This document shows positions 22,491-35,600 of a stretch of 64,000 nt of DNA, one piece after another. The stretch's first letter is position 1. Each line of letters begins with the position of its first letter. The stretch is from Cheilinus undulatus. Its lineage: Eukaryota; Chordata; Actinopteri; Labriformes; Labridae. Made by a program: the position numbers and the translations under genes. The stretch is from NCBI RefSeq assembly GCF_018320785.1, contig NC_054872.1, forward strand, positions 25,068,769 through 25,132,768, in the 5' to 3' direction. The notes beneath the pieces are model-generated. The model ran no database searches and was not told the DNA's origin. It saw only the letters and a list, made by a program, of their open reading frames with translations.

Positions 22491-23425
22491 TCAGAAAAAA
22501 ATAAATTTCAAAACTTTCTCTGTCCCGTACAAAACATTCTCTGTGCCAACCATAGACTGTAGAAAGAATTGGACAAACCCTGTGTGACGTCAGCCGTCTG
22601 CTGACAATAGGCGGACTCAAATTGCTTTTGAAGCCATTTCTCCATGGGCTCCATATTGAAATCACGGTCTCAACCAAACTTTGGATCAACCTAACGCCTG
22701 TCCACTAAGCTCGACCTCCTGTCAGCTAGCTAGCTAGCATTCTGGTTGACAGAAGTGTAGCTTCTGCCTGTAGAGCTATCTGTAAATCAAATGAGACGCG
22801 CCAATCAGTCCGCAGTGAGATTTTTCCTAAATATAATCCAAACGATTGTGGTACAAAAAAATTCACCCGCCGTGCAGTGAGAGCACATGAAGACATTCGC
22901 AATGAGACATGTTTGGTTTTTTTTGAACCAGGCTGTAAACCAGTTTATTTCTAGTGAAAAAAACAGCTTTTTAACAGGTGTTCAGCGGGACTTCCAGTGT
23001 TCCTGCAGCCAGCCTCAAGTGGACACTCACTGTATTGCAATTTTTTTGCACTTCCACACTGGCTTCATTTTTAAGGACCAGAGGTTGCCGCTTGGTGTGA
23101 ACTCAAAACTTTCTCTGCACCATACGAAACTTTTTGTGTGCGCTGAAAACTTTCTGTCTCATACAAAACCTTCTCTGCCCCGTACGAAACTTTCTCTGTG
23201 AGAGATCAAAACTTTTTTCTGCTCCATACAAAACGTTCTCTGCGGGAACTCAAAACTTTCTGTTCCGTATGAAACTTTCTCTGTGTGCGCTCAAAACTTT
23301 CTCTTTCTCATATGAAACTTTCTCTTTGCGTGCTCAAAACTTTCTCTGCCGTGTACTAAACTTTTTCTGTGTGCACTCAAAACCTTCTATGTCCCGTACA
23401 AAACTTTCCCTCTGCAAGTTTCTCT
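22491..23425. repeat. Minisatellite of ACAAAACTTTCTCTG units, split by an insertion
   Basis: Units such as CTCAAAACTTTCTCTG and CGTACAAAACTTTCTCTG alternate at roughly 22-28 base steps over about 23095-23420. Two units also lie at about 22500-22545. An open frame across it merely reads the repeat (ALKTFSFSYETF). The two parts are separated by a non-satellite block, 22547-23092. Confidence 0.8.
22547..23092. mobile_element. Unclassified insert of about 545 bp interrupting the minisatellite
   Basis: The block begins CATAGACTGTAGAAAGAATT and contains GCCATTTCTCCATGGGCTCC and TTGAACCAGGCTGTAAAC. I recognise these phrases from dispersed fish repeats. It is bracketed by minisatellite sequence on both sides, so it looks like an insertion. 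The class is unknown. Confidence 0.5.
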
Positions 23426-23584
23426 GCCCTGTACCTGCCCTAACCAATAGAAATTGCTTATGTAAAAGTACTATGGTTAAAAACTCATCACAATGTACAA
23501 ATTCACAAAAAGCTACTTAGTTACAGTAATGTGGGTAAACAAATCAGTATTCCCCCACCCCTGCTCTTTAGTAACACCTCTTTT

Positions 23585-23763
23585 TTTTTTTTTTAAGATT
23601 TATTTTTGGCCTTTTTGCCTTTATTTGATAGGACAGTGGATAGAATCGGAAACAGGGGAGAGAGCGGGGAGAGACATGCAGGAAATAGTGCCACGGGCCG
23701 GATTCCAACCCGGGTCGCCTGCGTATATGGCATGCGCTTTAACCACTCGACTACCGGCGCGCC
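23585..23763 (-). mobile_element. tRNA-derived SINE
   Basis: Read on the minus strand, it begins with a tRNA-like head: A-box region TAGTCGAGTGGTT (plus 23741-23753) and B box GGGTTGGAATCC (plus 23700-23711). It ends in an A/T-rich tail (T run at 23581-23594 on plus). Near-identical flanks AGTAACACCTCTTTT (from 23570) and AGTAACCACTCTTT (from 23764) look like a target-site duplication. It is not a functional tRNA gene: no cloverleaf can be completed. Confidence 0.85.
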
Positions 23764-23779
23764 AGTAACCACTCTTTAA

Positions 23780-26436
23780 GGTGAATAACATCATTGGGTC
23801 AGCTTTTGCCATGTCCTATTTTTTTTTTTTTACCATGAAATTGTGAAATTGGCACAGACAGGGTCAGATTTCTGTTGCATTTTCTGCATTTGAGTCACAA
23901 CCCTGTGCTTTACAATAGGAGAGGAAACAGGCATCAAAGGACCACTTTCTCTGTTGTCAGAGCCCTTGTTTTAGTAAGCATCATCCAAGAGGTTGATGGG
24001 CGAAAGACCCATGGTGTCTCTGCCCTTCGTTCTGAGATGTCTTCAGCAAGCAGAAGGCAGTTATCAAGAGTGAGGAATAGACACTGAGAAATGGGTGTGG
24101 TGCTGGTATTTAGTGAAAGGTTGGTCTTCCTTTGTTTATAATTAAATAGAAAAAATACAAAAAGAATTAAAATTCTATGCCTAAAAAAACCTCCAGAAAA
24201 TACTTTTCAGGCAAGCTTTCATTTCAAACAGACCTCGTCTCCTCATAAGCTTACTGGAGGGGAAAAAGAAACCTTAATTTGTCAGCTGCCATGAGTTATG
24301 TTAACAGAAAGTGACCTCAATTAAGAGTGACTTGCATTTAAAAAGTGTCTATATCAGATTTTCGGATTTAGACGGGGGGAGAGAGGCTTTAATGGAACGC
24401 TGACAGAGGGCCAGTTGGAGAGGTAATACATTTCCTGCAAAATGCCAGGGGATACCACATAAATAAAGCAGTGTTATTCCTGACAGAAACTCTGTATGAA
24501 GCTGCGCTGTGATCTACGGCTGAGTGACCCGGTTAAAGAGCAGCAGAAACAGCTGACAGCTTGATCAAGATTACGTCTCTAAAGTGGAATAGATCAAATC
24601 TTAAGCCTTCTCTGCAAACCTCAGGACTGACATGACAGTGCCCTACAAAGACAAACCATCTGTGATTATCATGGTACTGATAATGACACTTATTACCCAG
24701 AATGCATACATTTAGGGAAGATGAGCATCAAAGCATTGCATAAAACAGGTGTTAGGCTGTGTAGAAAATTACATCTAATCAATAATTTGTCAGGATAAAT
24801 TGACTTTGAATACATTGTGTCTAAAAGGGACACTTGTTTTATATTTCCATCATCTTTTTAAGCAAATCCACTGTTATTTATTGTTACTTAGCAGCTCCAT
24901 CTTTATATATTTGGCTGGTAAAAGTGTATTTTTATGGTTGCAAGTATTAATTAGTGATGTTCTGGTATCATTAGTGTAATTTAGTGCTCCTTAGATTAAT
25001 TGCACAGTGGCATTTATCTATGAAACATTATATCTTGATGTTAAATTGCAATAAAAGAACCTGTATTTTCTGAAGATATGGCTGTCCACATCTAAGAGGG
25101 GGATGGGGTGTAGTTGACATCCATTAAGGAAATCCTTTATTGGCACATAAAAATGAAAGGCAATATTTAGCCTTACTTGCCTTTGGCAACCTAACCCATA
25201 GCCTTACATTAAAGGGGGGAAATGCAGAGCTATGTCAGCAGTTTAGATGTGTTTGTATTTTAATTCATTATTTAACACATTAAAACATCTTTAAAGAGCT
25301 TTTTGATCCAAATGACAGCTTGTCAGTCATGTTGGCAATGTCTTGTCTACATCCTTACAATAAGCAATTCCTCTCTACATCCAATGCAGCATATTCAATA
25401 ACTAATTATGGTAATTCATTACATCTCCAATTAGCAGAGAGACTTTATCGCTGCACTGTACCGTAAAGAGCAGGATTTATGTTGGCTTTGAATGTCACCC
25501 AGAGGACAAAGGACGAGCTCATCACTCAACGAGAACAAAACAGTAAGACAGGAGCAATGGAGAAAATACAGGCAAGACAGAGAAAAAGATACAGTGACTT
25601 ATGGGTTAATGATCACAATTTGCTTCCCACAACCTTGAAAGAACCTTGGCAAGAGCCCTTTCTGTCTTCTACAGACCAGAATTGAAAGAATTATCTTAAT
25701 AGCTGAAAATATTACAGCTTTTGTGTATTAGTTCAAAGATGGTTAAAAAATAAAAGATATCCACAGTATGTGTGTATCCTCAGAGGGATAAGCCCAGCGA
25801 ATGCAACCTCGCCTGCTGTCAAACAGCCCCTCAGAGGGCGATAAGCATTCCTCTCTGTGAGGGTGGTTGTCTTATTAGTGCACCTCAGCCATTTCAGCCA
25901 GGCACGCAGCACAGCCAGCCATCTGCCACGCTGTGATCCTCTGCCCAGCTACGTCTCTCAGGTGCCATAAAAAGGAGCCCAGCATCCCTGAAGCCTGGGA
26001 TAGAAGTGCTGACCAAATGAACAAAGTCTTGTGAAAATAAAACAAATAAATTAGTACAAATATACAGGCTTTTATTTTGACCGAGGCTTGATGTTTATTT
26101 GGAGGTAAACTATGTGATTCAGTCGCTTGATATTTTATAGATAACTCTTCTTCAACAAATCTCCATCACACTGCATATGCAATCTAGTCTGTTAGCACTC
26201 TTTCTCCTCTATCTCTTAATCTGTCTTTGTCAATTCAGACTAAAACTATTATTTTAAAGCTTGTGAAGGCATCAACAAAGAAAAATAAATGACAAATGGT
26301 ATTTCTGCTTTGAGCATTTCTGTCATAGAGACAGATTGTCTCTGACCTCTGAAGAGGCTCTATTGCCACCTTGTGGCATAAGTGGCAACTTAAATAATGA
26401 AATGAAAGACTCTGATGCTTCAGACATCTTCATCGC
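23780..26436. other. Intergenic tail between the repeats and the skap2 3' end
   Basis: I see no gene. Blocks at about 24.24-24.66 kb and 25.78-26.00 kb are unique, moderately GC-rich and free of known repeats, and are the best candidates here for conserved non-coding DNA. The probable skap2 poly(A) signal (AATAAA on minus) lies at 26437-26442. Confidence 0.4.
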
Positions 26437-26668
26437 TTTATTCCTTTAGGCATTTACAAAAGATACATTTGAGAAAAACTGTGCACAGCATACTGATGTA
26501 GAAAATAAATACACAAATACTTTCAAACTAGTGAAATCTGCCATCCAGTCAATAGATTATGCAGGAAGACAAAATATACCTGTTATATATTCTGGTCAAT
26601 TAACTCTACACAGAGCGATAAATGTTCAAGATAGAAGCCGTTTATGAAGCAGCTTATACAGCATGTGT

Positions 26669-29600
26669 CTATATAGCATAAAGCTCCATCAAGTACTCTT
26701 TGGGGACGATTCCTATCGCTCCATTCTTCTCTCCAACCCACCATCCATAACTCTGGTATTCCTGGAATATGAATTAAAAAAAAAGAAACAGAGAGGAAGA
26801 TAAATCTTTATGTTTCCCAATACAGACAGTAATTTCTATGTACCAAATATTTGATTTTTAACATCAGTCATCACATCACAAAGCTGAGATTCATCTTATA
26901 TTTCAGACGTCATTTCTCATTGCTCCCTGCCCTAGCATCCTGTTATTCCTCGACAAAGCCATAAAATTTCCTCAGTTTTTTCTGGTTTTCCTCCTCCAAA
27001 ACATCATGCACATCCTATTTCCTCTCCTCTCGCTCATGCCTCTCCTCCTTACATTGCTTTTGAGCCTGCACTCACTCCACACAAAAAACCCCTTTGGAGC
27101 ACATCGCACATAAATCTGTCACAACATGACAAGTAATAGCTCCAAATGGCTGTCAGCATGCTGAGATGTGAGGGGGAAACAGTGAGGAGAGATCTGAGAC
27201 AAGAGAAGGAAACCTCTTCCTCTCTCTCGCTCTCTCTCTCTCTCTCTGTCGCTTTCTCTCTCTCTCTGTTTGGCCAGGAGCCTTACCACACATCAAAGCC
27301 CTCCCTGGACATGAATCAACATTGGAGATTGGGTTCTGACACGGATAAAGAAAGAGGAACCTGCACAATGTATCGAATCAATGCAAAAACTCAGGGACTG
27401 AGAGAGAGCACATCTGTGTCCAGTTATCCCCAGAGGAGAGTTATGGATGTAAGTGATCATATGGTGAAATTAGAGAGAGGAAGATTACAATGATAGTTAT
27501 GGCTAACATGGACACTTGTCTGCAGGTTGGTCCATTCATCACGTCTTGAGGAGATCTAGATAATTGACGGCAAGTTAAACATCACTGAAAACAAACAGAA
27601 AATGTCTCATTCATTTCAAGAATGTGTCGCAGTGTTTCACAGGCCCCTGAGGGATAATGTAGCACATCGACATGAGGTGTGTGTAAGAGAGTGTGAGACC
27701 TAAGTGTGTGCACATTATGACTTCCTGCAGCAGGCCTTTGAAAAGAGCAACACCTCAGTGAGGAGTTCTGGCTCACAAAGAAGTCGTGCCTGAGTAAATG
27801 TGGGACATAACATGAGCAGACATACAGACCTATGGAAAACAAAGCACACAATAAAACAAATATCCTAAACATGATGATACTACTGTTCTACTGTTAGTAT
27901 TTTATATGAATGCAGCATTTGGAGTCAGAGATCAATTCATCTACAGGGTAAATTAAGCATATGCTATCCCATCCTATCCTATTTTCATTCCTATATGGTA
28001 TTGTATCATACCATACTGTACCACTCACAACAATCGTACCGTGTTGCATCACAGAGAATCTGCAAATATTTATATCTATATTAGAACATTAATAAAACAC
28101 AAACAAACAAAATATAAAGTCTTAAATAGATGCACAACCAAATGTAGAGTCCTGAGTCGTTATTTTCCCTTCACTATAAATAAAATGGTTCTTTTTATTT
28201 ATTGGCACAGTATGAGAAGTAGGAGGATAAAGGTTGTGACAATTTTCAACACTTAAATACTTTTCAAGATGTGTTTCAAAACATTGCTATCTCAGTTTTG
28301 TTTTATTCTAACTATTGATTGTATGGAAAAGCACAGAAACTTAAAAATAAGATCTAAAAGGGATCCCTGCATGTTAAGACATGTCCCAGCTAGAGTTCGG
28401 CCTGTGGCTCTTCCACTGCATGTCATTCCCCACTTTCACATCCCTTTTTCCAACTTTAATCAAAGTCCACAACTTTGGTAAAGCCATATCAGTGTTTCTC
28501 TGCAGCCACAGTGACGTAAAATAAGTCAACCACTGTGCCTTAATGTCCCATTTCACTGTAAATTTTAAAAAAATCTGCCAGCTCAGTGGGCAAGTCAGAA
28601 GTCATCTGGACCTAGTATCAAACATTTACTCTTTACTGTCTCCACATATCCTTTCCAATCCCTAACATGCTCTTTTTTCTGTGGTTAAGTTCACGTAATA
28701 ATCTTCTATCTACCTATAAAAGCAGGTCTATATCCAAAGAGGAAGTCATTTAATTTTAGTTTATGACATTAGACAAATCCAAAATGGCGCAAAGACAGTT
28801 TAAAATGTGACATAGTGGAATTTAAAATTAAGATTAATTAGATTAATCATGATTAGCTAAAGAAATTCTGAGATTAATTACTATTCAAATTTGAATCTAT
28901 TGACAGCCCTAGTCTATTTATATATCACCTTTTAAAGATAAGTTTACAAAGTGCTTTGATGGAGGCATAAGCATGAGAATAAAGTTACAGAACCCAAACA
29001 ACAAGAAACCCAGCCAACATAACAAATCACTACCTGACCCTGTCCAATTATTTTGCTATTTTTGCCAAATAAACACAACTTCACTGATATATCTCTTGTC
29101 CAGCACGTTGTGAAAGATTTGCAGTAGTAAAATCTTTGGACAGCATGAGCATCGTATCAAGCCAGTTAAATAAAGTGAGATGTGGCATCTCTCATTAGTT
29201 TTGTGTGCTATGGTTTAAAGAGGATGTTGGGTCGGTGCAGCATATCTGGACACCACTCTCCCTCACTCCCAGTCAAACTCTATAATCAACACCCCGCTCC
29301 TCACTGGGGGGTCTCAGAGCTGTAACACTACAGCTATTTCTGGACTGTGGAATGGGGGAGGGACGCGGGTAAGGGAGAGAAAGGGGAATGAGGGAGTGAT
29401 GGGAGGAGGGGGAAGGAGCCGTCCGTCCCTTTAGCTGCAGCTGGCCACTGCAGTCCAGACAGGTTTTATGGTCATTGCCCTCACAGCGGACCACAACCCC
29501 CAACACCAAGGTTTCAGCTAATGGTACTCCCAGTCTGAGTGAAAGGGCAACTTGATTCTTGGTCCTTTTCCACACCAGAGGAAGAGTCATAAACAGGCAT

Positions 29601-32600
29601 TTGGCCATTGAGCATTGACGGGTCTGTCTGCTTTGTGCATTTGTTTCCTTCCATTAGTGTAGGATCAATGAATCAATAAGACGCTCAGAAGAGGAGGAAT
29701 TTTCACAAATACGTTATTTTCTCAATTTTAGGAGTTTGTTTACCTTCTTATTAGATATGAAAATGCAATGCCTTTTGATCAAAAAAACCTTAAGATGTCA
29801 CTTCTTAGATTAAATGTAAATGTTAAATATTAATGTAGGAATAAAAAAAAAAAGTCAGAGCAGCAGCCTGTGTCCAACTCTACTGATAGAAAAAGAATAT
29901 AAACCTTCAGCCAGGATCTGAATTCAGGTTTTTTACACATCTTAAAGGTTCCATGTCTTTGAGTTGCCACTAGATGGCAGAATTGAATTTGGAAAAGGAG
30001 CTGGCCAGCTGACAACTGTGTGTCTCAGTAGACTTCATGCACCATAGAAACCAAACCAGACAGGAAATATAACCAGTCTAGATGGTGCAGATTTCACACT
30101 TTCATTTTACACAAACCACAGGGTTGACATTAAACTATAAAAATAAAATATTCTTTAACCAATTTGCTGTGGGATGTTCTAAAACCATCTTATTAAATGC
30201 ATCAAAACTGAATCCAACTCTGAGTTAACATGAAGCATTTGAGCACAAAAGGGTTCCTGTCTGGTTACATAATGCAGGTAAAGAACGGCCCCTCAGTCCT
30301 CATTAGCCAGCATGCACACCAAGGCGACAAGCCTCGGAAACTGTGCGTCCCCCACACGTCCTCACCTGCTCTGAATGGAGTGGCGGACTGAGCCTGGGTT
30401 TCCTGAGAACACACATTCCTATTTGGCGAGGTGAGAGAGACATCTGAAAGGTGTGTGGGCTGCAGGCTGCTCAGCGCCTGGCATGGCGGCAGTGACAGCG
30501 TGCTGAAACTGTCCAGATGGAAGTGATGGAATGGCACCGTGTGCCAGCGAGGCCCAGTCTCCGCCAACGGCACTAAAACAGTTTCCGTTGTGACACAACT
30601 AATCCCCATCACAGTGCCAGAGAGAGAGCCGAGCCCAGTCTGCCTCTTACCAGCAGCCGCCCGCATCCAGGCAGAGTGCCAGATGCTGCCAGTAAAGGAT
30701 GTGAACAGCAAGTTTCTCTGAGGGCCCTGAAATTACTCACTTTAGGTGGTCTCTAACTACTCTCGAAATTTTTCTTTACAATTGCTTTGAGCTAATCCTG
30801 GCTTTTCAATGCACAAATGAAACTTCCAATGAGACACAGACTAATGTGTAACCTCTAAAGGAGAGTTCCCAGCACACCTTGCTCAGGATGTAGATGGCAT
30901 CTCCACGTTTGAAGGACAACTCATCAGGCTGGTCTCCTACACAGTCCCACAAACCCTGGTAGTAGTTGGCATAATCTGTGCTCTTATCAACTGGAGAAAC
31001 AGAGAAAAAGGAGACAATAACAGATGAAGAGTTAAGAGAAATGTCAATTACAACACAGTGCACCAACTGTGAGTGTGGAGCCACACCAACAGGAGGCAGT
31101 GCAGAGCCTGGAAAAGTGGAGGCAGACAGGAGCTGGGAGCATTTACTCTATATTAAAGCAAGCAGGGTGTTAGGTATGAAGTATTTTCCCACCATGTGAT
31201 GCACACTATTTACCCACAAATCCATGCACAACAGAGTTAGAGGAGTAGAAGTGTTAAATGGATCTGAATCAGCACAGAGCTTTAATTTAGCTTTATCTAT
31301 CACCATCAATCTTTAAAGCTTTTAAATGCTTTTATTAGGAAACCAGAGAGAGAGTGGAGAAATACATGAGTGAAAGGAGCTGAGTGTTTGGTTCAGTCCC
31401 ACTTCTGACTTCTATCTCTACTCCTTAATTTTTAAAGTCCCCTTCCAACAAACCTTCAAATCATAAAGAACTCCACCACAACCAATATTTAACATGATTC
31501 AGGAAAACTAATCTGCAGTATCAGCATGGGTCACTGTTTGAGAAACATTTAAAAACCCTGTGAGGGGACAGGAATCATATGTGGTCACTTTGGTAGACTT
31601 CCTTTGTGGTTTCCCCCCAACTCTCCATGATACAGCAGAACCAGAATGATTTTTCTCAGCCAATCAGTGGAGACCAGCAAACGTCAAAGAAAGTGACATC
31701 ACAGTATCTGATCAGTTAACAGTTAACAATGGCTCAGAGCGTCTCAAACTTTCTGTTTCCTCCAGAACTCACACATAGTTTCTCATCTCTTTTTGGCCAA
31801 CGTCTTTACTAACCATGATTAGTTAATTCATTATAATATTCATAATAAAGGTAAATAGTAGTGCTAAATGCCATGATAGGTTTTGTTTGCATAGGATTTC
31901 TAACAGTTACTGTAATTTTAGTGAAAACTGGAGGAACCATATTTGGACACAGGCCTGTTTAAGGGTGTAAAATATTGTCTATATTAAGACCTATGGCAAA
32001 TTTATCTAGCAGCCACAATAAGGGTGTTTTCTTGACAATCAACTCATTAAATATAAGATAACAGTACTCTATAGTGTAGTTAGAGGTCACCATTGGTTTG
32101 TTAAAAAGATATAGAGTGATCCAGTGGTAAATTTTACTCATTTATAGAAATTTTCAAGGAATTATTATTCAAATAGGAGTGGTTTTTTGTCATTTTAGAA
32201 CATTTTAACAGTTTTATTATACTTGTGTGGTTTATATAAGTTTTTTATTACAACACGAGACTTATTTCTGCTTAATTTCATTTAGACATTCAGTATTTGT
32301 GTTTTATTAATTATAAGGAAAAGTCAGCGGTGTACATAGTGAAAATATGTTATTTGAGCCTGTTTTACAGTATAACTGCTTTATTAAACTTAAATGGCAT
32401 AAATCCCTTTCTTTAATTTACATTATGAGTCTTGTCCCTGCTAAAATTCACGTAGTAATTCAATATTTTTGATATTTTTATGTTTCTTGTTGGAATTATA
32501 AGATAAAACAGGTGGTACTACCATTACTCAAGTCTACCCTCCAAAAGGGGGCACTGGCAAAAGACAACCTCATCAACTTTGATGTCTCTGTTGACCTTTC

Positions 32601-35600
32601 TCTGTTTCATTGCCTAAGTTTTACAGAAAAGCAGCATGTCGATTTATCTTTTAAGTGTCACTATGTACCTCAAAAATAATTAAGTGTATAAATTAAATAT
32701 TATGTATTTGAATGTATTTTAATGTGTAACACTTATTTGACTTTTTATGAGTAAATTTTATATGTATACACTCAATGGGTTTTTTAAAACCATAAACAAG
32801 CAAGGAACTATGTATGGTCAATTCATTGACCATGATTTTCACCATAATAGTGAAAAATATAAAAGTGACAAAATAAAAAAGGCATAGGATGACCACCAAT
32901 AATATTCTAGGACAGGGGTCATCAGCTACATCTGTACAAGGGCCAGCTTTTGTCTTGACAGACAATGTGGGGGGCCAGACTTTCAAATAAACTAAACTGA
33001 TATAAACATTTTCCTCTAATTAACATATTACTGTATTATTATTAAAAAATACTAATACAGTAATACATATTACTGTATTAGTATTTTTTAAAATGTTTTG
33101 ATTTTTCAGGCAATATAAGTGAAAAGAGTTCCTACTACCCTTAGTGATGGCACCAATATAGGCTTAATACCTGGGGCTGTCATGTTGTCTAACACTGGAT
33201 TTGCTACTAATATGCTGTGTTGTGACTGGTTTAAAACATGTACAGGAAACAGGCCTTTTGTTTAGATTCTCAGGCAGAAAAAAAGGCATTTTAAGTGAAA
33301 ACACAGAAAATCACAGATTTAATTAGGTGTGGATTCCTGGTTATGTGTTTATCATGTATCATATTTCTTAATAATGGTTGACAGGTGAAATTTTACACAA
33401 CAGATGGAAAGTTAAGTCATTCTCACAAAAACTATCAGGAATAGTAATCTTTTTTGGGGGTTGCTGACAGGAGATAAAATATGCCTTAAAAACAACAAAG
33501 GAAGTTTATCCTCTCTCCATTTCCTGAATTTGGTAACCTTTTGCGGCCCAGATGGGAATTTATTGGGGGGCTGATATGGCCCCCGGGCTGCCAGTTGATG
33601 ATCTGTGTTTAAATTTGAAATTCAATGTATTTTCATGAGTGCTGTGTAAAGGATTAAGAAAAAAAATTGACAATCTCTGGTTTCAAGGTCTTTAAACTAG
33701 ATATCTCTAATTTTTAATCTATTGCTCAAACATTTCTAAAAGATTTAGACACTATATTTATAGCTGATGAGCAGAATAGCTGTTGCAAATCCTTAGATAA
33801 TGCAATACTATTTTAGATCCCAGTGAAGAACTCAGTTTGTGCTCATTTTGAGCTTCCTTTGTGAACTAGTGTGCCTTATCTTGTCACTGATCTTGTTCCA
33901 TACATGTTAAAGTATCATTTTCTGATGAAAAGAAATTAAATATGTCACTCTCAGTGTATCTGCATAAAAATGTAACAAAAAGAAAAGCTGCTTCTTCTCT
34001 GTGCTGTTCATCGGTACAGCTATTTTGCTGGTCATAAAAAGATATCCCTATTAATTTTAGTCTGTTTTTTTAACCGACTAAAAACTCCTCACAGGAGCTT
34101 TAAAATCTGCAGTTTGTTGCTTTTGCATGTTGAGATTACTGAATCACTTTGCTTGTCCAAATGGTAGAGCAGTTTTGTTTAATGTACTGCCAAACAAAGT
34201 AAACCTTCACGGTTCTGCAGTTTCCTGCATGTAGGAAGTTGGATTAGGACCCGGTTTATTGGCAGTAAATGCTCTCTTAGCCTATTTACTGATCTGAAGA
34301 TGGAACATTTCCCGTGCCTATTCTTAATGTTATAGAAATGTTCAATAAAACACAGTAGACAGGGATAGATACCAGGCTACTTCTGAAAACAGAACTGTAC
34401 AACATTACTTGTTAAGGGGAAGTTGCAAAAACCGGCTAAAAGTTATTTCCAGCATTGTGTATAACTTTCAGTCACACTTGTTCACAGCAACTTCCTCTGT
34501 ACATGCTACCTCTTCTCTGTGAGCTTTGTTTTTTCACAAGGCAGCAAAACACTGTTTGACTAATGGGTAATCAGTTGATTGCTGTCCCATCTGGTATGCA
34601 AAGTGACATTTTTATCAATCCAAATATTAGATAAAACACTTTACTGTGTTGAAAGCCGACACAAGTTTGTATGCGGTGTACCTGCAGCAGGAGGAGCAGG
34701 TTTTCTCACTGGAGCTAGCTTTGGAGGAGGCTTGACTGGAGTTGGTGCTTCATCCTCTGTAAAAACACAAAATATTGACAAATACTGTTTAAGATTATGA
34801 CTCAAATTTCAAGAGGACTGAAAACATGCTATGGCAGTAGAAAAAATCTTTCACCACCAAAACAAAGGAAAGAATGTATGTAGACATGTAGCGTGAATGT
34901 TTTCAAGCATATTACAGATTTCAACAGTTGTGTGTTCTGACCTGGGAGCTCCTCATAGATTTCTTCATCTATCGCTTCACGCTGATCTTCCTCCTCCATA
35001 TTTCCCACATCATCATACAGTTCTTGCTCTTCGTCTTCCTCTTCAGGGATGATGCCCGACATGTCTAAAAACAGGCAAACCTTCTTCACTCACACGTAAA
35101 ACAACATTAAGAGAAATCTATCTATTCTGTGGCTTTCACTCATACATTCTTTTAACATAAGGACAGTAAAAACTATTTTTTAAGGCTGAAACTATTCAAA
35201 CCTTTTATAACAAGGTCAATCTGTTTCACCCATTCCTCCGCCTCTTTCACAGATGACGCACAAAACTGTGAAATGAAAGAGAGACATGAAAACTACACTC
35301 AGTGCAGCGTGCAGCCCTTCATATATTAATTAACATAAACAAATAATACTGCATCTATGCATATTAAAATGTTCCACATGGAAGAGCTTGGATGTCTGAA
35401 ACACTCATTTAGACTTAAGTTATGCATGTCAGGTTGAGCCGTTGCAGAGGCAGTCGTGTCAAACGAATGAATGAACAAGTTATTATGAGTAAAGATTTAA
35501 TGGTGTGAAAGTGCAAACATGCCTTTACAAGTTTAAACATGTCACATCAGAAGTTTTTTTTTTTTATAATGGCTCAGACCATCATCAAGAGACAAGAGTA

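Noticed and set aside
22312-22689. 125-codon minus frame
   Set aside because: It runs across the edge of the minisatellite and inserted repeat; no domain is visible.
23095-23420. Possible CRISPR-like array
   Set aside because: Units are short, diverged and without spacers, in a vertebrate genome; it is a minisatellite.
23134-23520. 128-codon plus frame rich in LCALKTF repeats
   Set aside because: It merely translates the minisatellite; period and frame coincide by chance.
23700-23763. tRNA gene
   Set aside because: A- and B-box-like motifs are present, but no acceptor stem or complete cloverleaf; the A/T tail and target duplication fit a SINE.
27153-27493. Overlapping frames of 71 and 115 codons around 27.2 kb
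   Set aside because: Driven by the (CT)n microsatellite and lacking any domain.
30265-30711. 148-codon minus frame in skap2 intron 11
   Set aside because: GC-rich chance frame without domains or splice context linking it to skap2.
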